From Scolanthus callimorphus (lineage: Eukaryota > Cnidaria > Anthozoa > Actiniaria > Edwardsiidae), in NCBI GenBank assembly GCA_033964015.1, contig CM066914.1:33959492-34023491 (forward strand): a DNA stretch of 64,000 bases. The letters are read 5' to 3'. Below, in pieces: positions 22,601 to 33,400 of this stretch. Both the position numbers and the translations under genes were made by a program. Within the stretch, counting starts at the first letter, position 1; each line of letters starts with the position of its first letter. Under the pieces are notes generated by a model that ran no database searches, had not been told where the DNA came from, and was given only the letters and a program-made list of their open reading frames with translations.

Positions 22601-24493
22601 TACAAGATCAATTTCGACAGCAAACAAATGCTTTATCACTGGGACAGATCCGTTTCTGACCAAACGGACGGAACCAGCCAAAACGCTAAGCTCTATTCTC
22701 CTGCCGGTTTAACGTCGCGAGGTGCGTGTCTTTATATAGCAGAGCATCCGTCAGAACTCCAAGGAGCTGTAAGGATGGCTTCTTCTTTACAGGGTCTAAT
22801 CCGATTTCAGTCAACATGGCATGATATTGCCGAAGCCATGGGATTGGAACTATGCCTCCTCTGTAAGAAACAAGGCATTGATCGATTGCCTTCCAGAAAT
22901 TAATGCAGGAGCTGAGAGGCTTAAGGGACTTATCACAGACATAAGGGCGTACACCGGTGCTAACTCGCTTGATATCAGCCATGGATCTATGGCTTCTCGT
23001 ACCGCAGAGGGATTCTATGTGACTCTCGAGAATGGCGTGCAGTATCTGTCAGATTACTTCAATCACATCGATAAAGAAGAACTTTTGGGTGAAGCCAAGC
23101 ACGCGGTTGATCGAAGGATTTTTTGGTCACATCACCGAGAAGATTCAAGGCCGCAATTTCATCGTTCCAGTGGTAACTGCAGGAACCAGTACACCCCAGA
23201 ACGTCAGTGTCCGACGAACTCGAGATGAGTCGTCGTCAACCTACACGTATGGTACCGAAGGTAGGGGTCAGACCGGTAGTTCTTCAGAAGCGATGTGGGT
23301 AATGTTCAAGCAACGTCACGAACATTGCTTTACTGCTTTACAACAGAAGACTTACGCAGAATTAAGGTAAACATAGAGGACGGGAAGGACACGGATGCTA
23401 CATTGCTGTGCAAGCAAATACATGTCGGGAAGATGGCATTCTGTAGGGGATACGTGTCTATTATGCCTGGGTGTACTGTGAAGCTATCCGACGCAGAAGG
23501 CTTCGAGCAATTCACATGGCCACGAAATCCCGACCAATGAAATCGCTAAGAGACTTTCAAAAAAGAAAGTATGGAACACCACCCACAATCATTGGCCAGC
23601 ATGCCACCAGGCAGCCGTTACAATCTGCGCCCATCCAAGAGACCATTCGTGACGAACCTTTCGTGGTACCGATGGTTTGCCATTTATTTTATTGAGAGCG
23701 ACCCGTAGTGTTCCTCTTAGAAATTTAAGCCCGAGATCTAAAGTCCACGGCGATTTCCTGGAGGAAATTGACCGTAACGAGCACACTATTTCCTACGCCG
23801 TCAATCAGAGCTGGAAGAACGCGTCTATGGCATATGCACACGTCTTGCGGGATGACAACGTGGTTATCGTCTCGTTGGAGCAAGTGATTTCTCTTATTGA
23901 CACTCGTAATCTGATGTCGGTAGAAACCTGTAGCGAGATACTTGAAATCGCTCAGCAATTTGAAGACTCAGTCCAGCGACTGGGCAGAATCAGTCACGCT
24001 TATGCTGAGAACAGCGAGAATGATGAAAGCGATATATCTTTCAATTAAGAAATTATCTCTATTTGTTCTGTTGTGGTTTTCTGAGGGAGGAGGGGGGGGG
24101 GGGGGGGGGGGGGGGCACATAGAAACAAATCGTAATTTCTTAGTCGAAAACAAAATAGGGAATTGACAAAATCTGTCGACCTGACGGAAATTTGGTCGAC
24201 CTGGTGGAAAATGTTGTGACCTGGTGAGATTTTAAGGAAAAACCTGGCGAGATTCAGGGCTTCACCAGGTCTGTTACAGAGGGGTGTGCTAATGGGCTCC
24301 TGATTCCTTTACTCCTATGCATATTGCTATACCTAGTGCAATAGAATGGAGACGCCTGTTTATGGGCTTCTGATTTGGTGTGTTTGTTCTGTAGATGTGC
24401 GAGTTATATGGGCAGGGGGTAGGACCACGCCCCCGGCAGACCACCCAAGGTGTGGATGGACAAACGAGAAGTGCGCAGAACAACAACAACAAG
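13620..24493 (+). CDS. Cyclase receptor exons 1-5: signal peptide and ligand-binding ectodomain
   Basis: Exon 1 opens with a hydrophobic leader ([20 protein letters not shown]) and then [16 protein letters not shown], the start of the ANF-receptor fold. Cysteines in [14 protein letters not shown] and SWGC match the loop cysteines of natriuretic receptors. Exon 2 carries [17 protein letters not shown], exon 3 [20 protein letters not shown], exon 4 [16 protein letters not shown] and exon 5 the juxtamembrane HPRCGW. Several N-x-S/T sites are visible (NMT, NDS, NNT, NET, NGS, NHS). The first ATG of exon 1 is chosen because it starts the leader. Exons 4 and 5 are separated by a 7.3-kb intron full of repeats. 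Confidence 0.93.
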
Positions 24494-27400
24494 GTAACGG
24501 GAAAATCAAATTTAGTCATTCATCATTTTTACTGCCTTCATTTTAAACAACTATTTTGAACAGGTACGTTCGCATTGAACTATCGTTGTGCGCGATCGCG
24601 ACCACCCACTGCCGAATTAGCAAGCTAATAGCGATTTTTGGTTCGGAATAACAATCTCCAAATAATGCTGTTGCTCAGTTTTCCAACCTAGAATAAGTAT
24701 TGTGTAGTCTTCGAGCATGGATCCTCGACCATGCATTCTGATTCACACACTCAAATGTGCCGTGATACATAGTTTTGTAGCCCTTAAAACTCTATTTACA
24801 ACTCGCCTCGCCTTCCATCTCGTCTTTACCTGTACACTGTGTTGTTTTATCATCAGCTGCTGCCGTGGTCAACTCAGTCATAGGCGCATCAACAGGAGGA
24901 GTCGTGGTGTTGGCTCTGATATTCTTCCTTATCATTAGGTATGTTATTGCTAAAGAATGCCTGTATAATGCAAATTTCATTTCAGATTTTTTCTAACACT
25001 TGAAGTTATACAGGATTCCGGGTTGCTTGAGTAGACCGTCAGATCTCATTTTGTAGCATTTTGTTGAAGAGTGACGCAGCCCTTTTAACTCGTGGTAATG
25101 TCGCAGGTGTATAACACTTGGACTGGAGCCAATCAGATTCTTGCCCTGTTTCGCCTAGAGTGCAGTCGACTGGCTTTCTGTCGCGATGAAAACCCGCGAG
25201 TTCACATCGCGAAGCAACGGTTGTTAGCTATAAGTTATAAGTTTCTAAAAGATGCGCTTACAAAGATCATAGCCATCTATGTTCTGAGGTTAAAGGGGTA
25301 GTGTCACGATTTTCAGGCAAATTTAGGTTGCTTAAATGTAGTCAAATTCAAACGAAATGAGCAAAATAATCATCTAGGTTTGTTAAATAACCTTTCAACT
25401 GCTAGATGAGCACAAATTTGGAGTACTTTCGTGTGTTATCGAGCGGATGGAATTAGATTACGAAGTGATATTTTTGATTACTGTTCCAGGCCGAATAGTT
25501 TTCAAACTTGGAAATTTGATAGCGAAAGCTATAAATTTACGTAAAATGATGCCTATATAATGCAAGTTTCAGTTCCTTTTTCTTTATAACACTAAATAAT
25601 AATATAATGTAGGATTCTGAGATGTTTATGTAGATTACTGGTCTTATTTTATGAAATTTTGTTGAAACAACCGTGACACAGCCCCTTTAATCCAACAAAG
25701 CCTTTGAATTATTCAGACGTTATTGGTTTTCTTCGTTGATTTTCAGGAAGCTGCGATATGAGACCGACTTGGCACAAAACATCACATGGAAGATCAAATA
25801 TGATGACATCAACTTTTTAGAGGCTGAAAATGGAGGCTTTGAAGACACAAAGGACAACGCTAAAGACAATAAAATACTGATCCTTGAGGTAAATATACGC
25901 AAACGGGCGGAGGATCGTTGAGGTTATTTAGTTACAGTTATTTCCCAAGTTAGTAGTTATTTCCCAATTTGGCCTAAACAGGTTCAATTTAGACTGTTTA
26001 GGTTCTTAATTTTTATGGGCCAAATAGTATTATTATTCAGCCAAGTCATTATCTCGATTCTGATTGGCTAAGAGTACGCAGCGAAATCTTGTTGGTGCGC
26101 AGTGCGTGACGTCATACTGCAGACATTAGGACTGATGCACTCTAATGACGTCATAACGCAGGCCAATAGGTTTGGCTGCCATGTTGATTTTCATTTCGGA
26201 AGCGAAAACCAATTTTGCCAATATTCTCGTTTAATTTCGTTATGATTTTTGCCGAGAGATCATTGCTCAGGATATCTAAACATCATCTTCGTATCATGAA
26301 TACGAAGTGGAAAATAGCAATGGAAGTAAGCTGATGTTGAAAAACCGTTTCGCTCGTCGACTTCGTTTAGCTAGGCAAGAATTGCTGGTTGCTGAATAAT
26401 AAAGCAATTCTTGAACTCGGTTTTCGCATGATAGTGAGATTTGTCAACACCTCGAGTTAGTGTTATAACACAAACATCGGCGTTGACAAATCTCACTATC
26501 ATGCTCAACCTCATCCAATAATTGTTAAATGTCATGACTTCAGCGTGCTATACACCTATTTCAAAAGAGATTGCTTGTTGTTTGGTAAAGTTGGTCATTG
26601 GTGTTTCAATCCCTGCATAGCACTCTAGGTACGACACTGGCGATTTTCGGCATTTTAACAAGTAATACTACAAAAAAATTGTTGCTTACGACATTTAAAC
26701 ACTAGGAAGAGTGTAAGTGCATGAGTCCGTCCAAAGTCTATTTGCTGTTTGATTGACTTCGTTTGTCTTCGCTGAGCTTACTCCTGCCCGTCACTTCAAC
26801 GAAAACCATGAAAATGACGTCTCTGCCTTAATGAGTAATTTTTACCAACCAGAAAAGAACGAAAAGATGAAAAATAAAATACAAATTAGTAGACTTCGTA
26901 GGAAAGTACTTAAATTTCGGATTCCCTGTGTCATACGGGGACCTAAATGGCGGACATGTACTCGTGAATATCAACCAATCACAAATGTTTGCACAGCAGA
27001 CACGTCAGTAATGGGTACGTACTTCATGGCTGAATGTGATACAGCAAGAGCGTATTTTAAATGCGCTCTTGCATATGGTCATCTTCTTATAGAACTAGGC
27101 ATAATGAAACTAAAGGACCATTATATTTAACAATTATTCGCCGACGGCGAAGTGATTATCGTAGAATATTTACCGAACCACTTCGGCGGCGAGGTAAATA
27201 TTCTACGATAATCACTGAGCCTGAGTGCGAATAATTGTTTTAGTATAATTTTGCCAGTAAATATCAAAGAAAAACATCAGAGGGATTATGTTAATTTGTT
27301 AACATTTTTTCGCAACTTTGTGACAGCTAAAAGCGCGAGTTTGAAACATCATTTTTCTCGAGCGACAAAGCTTTAACTGCTTTATTCTAAGTGTAAAAGC

Positions 27401-30400
27401 ACTACATTTCTCACCTTTAAAGAGTTTCACACCAAACATAGTTGCTTCTTTCGTGTTTTTCGGAATAGCATTTTCTTTTTCAAATATTTCTCCTTCGGTC
27501 AATTCTGCAAATATGTTTGCAGCAGCCAACATTGAAAAAGATCGCTGCCAGTAAATATAACTAGTAAATATTGCTGAATAAAAAAATATTGGCCAATCAG
27601 CGCGCTCGAATCTCTATATTTACTGGCAAAATTATACTAAAATCGCATAAGGCGACTATTGTGACATTCAGCCACGAAGAACATGCTAGGCGGTAACAGA
27701 CTATTTTCTCGGGTATGCTTGCGCAACATGCTCGGTTCTAGGACTGATCAACAAGGTAATACACAAAATGGTAGTTCTAAGTGATTACACCAGCATAGAA
27801 GTCGCCAAGACTGATTCCATTGTTCATCGGTTCTGAAATTGAGCTTGTTGCGTTCTCACGCATACTGACTAAGGGTGCGCCAATGTACTTGGAAAAACAT
27901 TAAATACGTCTTTGTACCTTCTTTGCAATATGTGACGATATGTGACTGCTTGAAAGGGCATGAGGCATGTCAACTGTGTGCTTGTCCGAATCAGATTTCT
28001 TCCTTACCCGGAACATCGGACAGGTATCAGTACGAGATGGCGTAAACGTCTATTCCAGAACACGTTCTGTACTCCACAGCTTGAAAGCTGATGCTATTCT
28101 CTTTGTGTTTTGTGTCGCGTTTGCTAAAGGCGCCAAATAGGAAATCAGATAGCAGCGGGAAGCGTGACTCGAGATCACAGCAAAAAAACACACTGGTCCC
28201 GTGAGCATGAAAATCATTGGAAAAGGTTTCTCGCCACTCAGTCGAAGCGCACGGAATCAGCAGGATGACAGCGAGGGAGAGCGCGTTACCAAATTCGGCG
28301 AGTTCCAGGTAATTCTTATGTTGGGGATGCTAGTGTAGTGCGGAATATAGCATTCTGGTGCAGAATGATAGTGAAGTGCGGAATATAGTGCGGAATATAG
28401 CGCTCTGGTGCGGAATGCTAGTACAGTGCGGATACAATGCGGAATATAGCGCTCTTTGGGGCGGAATGCTTGTACAGTGCGGATACAGTGCGGAATATAG
28501 CGCTCTTTGGTGCGGAATGCTAGCGCAGTGCGGATAGAGTGCAGAATATAGCATTATTTAATGTTTGTCAACATTGCCATTCTAATGATAATGCTCTGGA
28601 TATGTAATAAGCAGCAGCATTTGTAATAACAACCGGATTTGTAATAACAAGCACCGGGATTTCTTATACAAAGTGATTCATTGCTTACTACAAATCCTTT
28701 TGAAATCTTGTTACAAATCCGGTTAACATTTTATTACAAATTCGGTTGATTTTTATTACAAATCCTGGTGCTTATTATTACAAAACCGGGTGATATAGCG
28801 CGAACCGTAGCGAATTGAATAGCGCCCTTTGTTCTTTGAACAAATCGATCATTCATAAAAAAAAATGGACGAAGTCAGCAGGAACAGTGCTGTGATGCAC
28901 ATTTGTTTGTTTATTTTCACGTTTCCAGGGCCGCACTGTTGCGATCAAGCGCTTGAACAAGAAGAGTATACACCTCTCACGAAGGGTGCTTATCGAGTTA
29001 AAACAGGTCAGTCGCGAGTGAGAATTGGCAGTCGCAAAAAAAATTCGCATTCCCCTGCTGAGGACCAGGGTGGGTGGACAAAATGGAGCTTGGAATTCCA
29101 GTGTGGGTGGACAAAGTAGAGCTTGGAATTCAAGGGTGGGTGGTCAAAGTAGAGCTTGGAATTCAAGGGTGGGTGGTCAAAGTAGAGCTTGGAATTCCAG
29201 GGTGGCACTCTAAAATACGAAATTCCAGGGTGGGTAAGCGCGATTTCCAGGGTGGGTGGTTAAAAAAAAAAAAAAAAAAACAGGGTGGGATTTGTCTGAC
29301 CATTTAAGGGAGCATGTCATGATACGCGCATGCTCCAGGAGCGATCACTGAATTATCAGCAAAGCTAATAAAAACTAATAAGACTGATAGGATAACTAAT
29401 AAGTTATCCTATCAGATAACTATTTAAGAATAGGAAAAGCTAAACAACATGGTCGGATGGATTGAGAAGTAGCGAGATTATACACGATTTGTTTTCGACG
29501 TTTTTAGCCTTCGCTGACATGGCCATCGTTACGGGAGCTAGTATTCAAGGGAAATATTTCTTTGCTGGGACATTTTCTTGGATTTCTGGCGTAATCTGTT
29601 GCCAGATTGTTAACACTAATTGGATACTGCTGCCAGCTCAGAGGGACACATTTTCTTTGATCCTCTTTGCACTTTTCACTCTTCACTATATTGGCTGAGG
29701 AAAAACAAGCGATCTGTAAGTGCGCGCAGGGTTCTACGGAAAGCGAGATATCAAAGACGTGAACCGATATCATGTGTGCTTCTGTCCTTAGGTGCGTGAC
29801 ATTAGCAACGAGAATCTGAACTCGTTCATTGGTGCCTGCATTGAATCACCCAATATTCTGCTGGTCTGGTCACACTGTAGGAAGGGAAGTATTCAGGTAT
29901 GTTGGACACTCAGGGTCCTGCTTAGCACAGGGAATTTCAAAAACAACGGTTTTGTTTTGGGAATTTTTGATGTTTGTACGTGGTTATTTCGAGATTTCGT
30001 ACATAAATTGTCTCCTAATATCAAATGAACCAATAACAGAGGAGTACCCTGGGTACCAGAGTCTCCAAGCTTGGAGACTCGGTTACCAGGGTAACAAAGG
30101 AGTGTCTGATTCGGGCACTTTAAATACCCCTAGTAAAAAAGTTATTACTGACTTTTGACGTTTTTCCCATTCTGTCATACGGATGCAAAAGCATTGGTAG
30201 AGGTGTCGGGCATTTCAAAACGAAATCCAGCTCCAATAGGCCATTTGCACTAACTAGGTCACGTGACCCAATCCCATACCTTCTGAATAAAATCTTGAAA
30301 ATTCAACACGCTGCCAGGTTAGAGATTTGCTCCAGGTTAGAGATTTTAAGCTGAAACTTGAATTTTGACTAATATCAATTGGTTCTTTGTATTTCTGGAA

Positions 30401-33400
30401 TTGATTTTGACAAAACATCTCGTTAAGAAGTAGTTGGGTCACGTGACCCAGTTAGTGCAAATGGCCTATTACATGTGAAGCGCGGGTCATCTCCAGTGTA
30501 AGAACCATTCCCTGAGGACACTTTTGTGTTTAGTTACTATTCAATAATGATTGGTTCAACCTTCGTTCTACCAAACAAAGAACGCTGGCGAGTTCTTACA
30601 CTGGAGATGAGCCTGAAGCGCCACCAATTAAAGGGAGGCAATCACGCTCGGTAAAGCAAAATATTGAAACATATGACCAGTCGTCTTCTCAGGCAACCCC
30701 TAAATCTATTGATATACTTCATGTGACTTTTAGAAAGCAATAGAAGCAAAATAGTTGAAGTTTGTATTCGTTTAGTAGCATTTTTGTGGCTTATTTTCAA
30801 TTTTTGACAACTGCTTCGTAATATACGGGCCGTAACGATTGAAAAACATCGAGTTTGAATCCGATTCCATCCGCTCAATAATAAAAGCAGATACGCCAAA
30901 TTTGTATTCGTTTGACAGATAAAAGGTTAATCTACAAACCTAGATAGTTATTTTGGCTATTCTCAATGAATAAAATTGTTTTTCAGCCTTGTCAAAGTAA
31001 GGCTAAGTTTCGCTATGCCGTCACAGCCTCCCTTTAAGCTTGGTTCTGATAAGCGACATACGAAATCAGCATGCGTAGGCTGAACTCAGTCTTGTTTGAA
31101 AATCGGGTTTATTTGTTAATGGCCTGATGCTTGTCAGCTGTTTCTCTGTGACGGGTTTGATTCACTCTACTGTTTCCAGGATGTCTTGGTGAACGAGGAG
31201 TACAGAATAGACGAGACCTTTAAAATATCCATGATCGTTGATATTGCTACGGTAAGCTTCATCATCATCATCATCAGTGCGGATCGACAAGTTTCATGCA
31301 TCATTATGATTCGCTAAAAGGACCTGCAAATATCAGCCTCGACCCTCAAATACGATTTATGCGGGTGTTTCTGTACAGCGGCGTAGCCAGGAATTTTAGT
31401 TGGGGGGGGTGGGGGGGGGGGGGGGGGGGGGGGGGGTGGGATAGTGAAAACATGGGACGAAAATTTTCAAATTTCCTCCAGCAAATACAGTAAATGGTAC
31501 ATTTATAGAAAAATCTCCCGAGAGGGGGGAGGGAGCCCCCTTTCCCCCTGGTACGCCCTGCTGTATGCCCTCATCAAAGAACTAACACAATAAGAGAAGG
31601 CAATATTTTCCGGCTGCCTTATTGCTCCCTGTAGATTGCATAATGCCTTAACGATGGTGGAGAACTAGCTTACCAAGCAGGCTAAAGAGCCTCAGCAGCC
31701 GCCATTTTATTGGCCGGGATAACCCGGCTAGCAAGCACGAGTCAAAATGCAACAAAACTCAAGCAAAAAAAAGGACTAAAAACACAAAAAAAGAACTAAA
31801 GATTTAAACCTAATGTCTGCGGTAGGTTATCGTTTTTCCTTGTTTAACCTCTGATAGGGTATGTATTTCAGTATGGCTACCCTACAAAAAAATTTCGATC
31901 CATGTTGTGCCGCATTTAGTGATAAAGACAGACATGATATTAACAAAATTTCGCTTTGATCGGGACCAACTGGACCACCCTAGTGACTAGCTTTAGGTCT
32001 GCGGTAGGGTATACAATTTTAACTGTAGGTCTACGGTAGGGTATAGAAAACGAGGATTTTTGGTCTCTGATAGGGTCAGGTTTTGGAGACCTTGGCGGGG
32101 CAAAAGGGTGTAGGGAACAGGTTTTCAGAGGACCAAGGTCCGTTGTGCGCTCGTGAATGTATTTTTCCCATTACTTGTTGGTGTTTGTATATTTTTCCCA
32201 TCACTTATTGGTGTTTAAGTATATTTTTCCCATCACCTTTTGGTATGAATTTCCCCCCTCACTTATTGGTGTTTGTATATTTTTCCCATCACTTATTGGT
32301 GTTTAAGTATATTTTTCCCATCACTTTTTGGTGTGAATTCCCCCCTCACTTATTGGTGTTTGTATATTTTTCCCATCACTTATTGGTGTTTGTATATTTT
32401 TCCCATCACTTATTGGTGTTTAAGTATATTTTTCCCATCACTTTTTGGTGTGAATTCCCCCCTCACTTATGGTGTTTGTATATTTTTCCCATCACTTATT
32501 GGTGTTTGTATATTTTCCCATCACTTATTGGTGTTTAAGTATATTTTCCCATCACCTTTTGGTGTGAATTTCCCCCCTCACTTTTTGGTGTTTAAGTATC
32601 TTTTTCGCATCACTTTTTGTTATGAATTTCCCCCCCTCATTTTTTGGTGTTTAAGTATATTTTTCCCATCACCTTTTGGTGTGAATTCCCCCCTCACGTT
32701 TTGGTGTTTAAGTATATTTTCGCATCACTTTTTGTTATGAATTTCCCCCCCTCATTTTTTGGTGTTTAAGTATATTTTTCCCATCACCTTTTGGTGTGAA
32801 TTTCCCCCCTCACTTATGGTGTTTAAGTATATTTTTCCCATCACTTTTTGTTATGAATTTCCCCCCCTCATTTTTTGGTGTTTAAGTATATTTTTCCCAT
32901 CACCTTTTGGTGTGAATTTCCCCCCTCACTTTTTGGTGTTTAAGTATATTTTTCCCATCACTTTTTGTTATGAATTTCCCCCCTCATTTTTTGGTGTTTA
33001 AGTATATTTTTCCCATCACCTTTTGGTGTGAATTTCCCCCCTCACTTTTTGGTGTTTAAGTATATTTTTCGCATCACTTTTTGTTATGAATTTCCCCCCC
33101 TCATTTTTGGTGTTTAAGTATATTTTTCCCATCACCTTTTGGTATGAGTTTCCCCCCTCACTTTTGGTGTTAGTATATTTTTCCTATCACTTTTTGGTGT
33201 GAATTTCCCCCCTCACTTGTTGGTGTTTGTATATTTTTCCCATCACTTTTTGGTGTGAATTTCCCCCCTCACTTGTTGGTGTTAGTATATTTTTCCCATC
33301 ACCTTTTGGTATGAGTTCCCCCCTCACTTATTGGTGTTTGTATATTTCCCCCCTCACTTATTGGTGTTTGTATATTTTTCCTATCACTTTTTGGTATGAA

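Larger units (their letters stand above)
18965..24287 (+). mobile_element. 5.3-kb DNA-transposon-like element, superfamily unassigned, 6-bp target duplication
   Basis: The left end ACACCCCCCTGTCACTGACC and the right end (as complement ACACCCCTCTGTAACAGACC) are inverted repeats over about 30 bp. GCTAAT flanks both sides (18959-18964, 24288-24293), and the host minisatellite resumes at once on the right. Just inside each end, CCTGGTGA-like motifs recur (at least six on the left to about 19115, at least five on the right from about 24170), like subterminal transposase-binding arrays. The body carries decayed plus-strand coding sequence, described separately. A solo right end of a related family lies at 38395-38468. 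Lengths of 6 bp are known for few superfamilies (for example Dada and IS3EU), but no hallmark of these is recognised. Confidence 0.8.
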
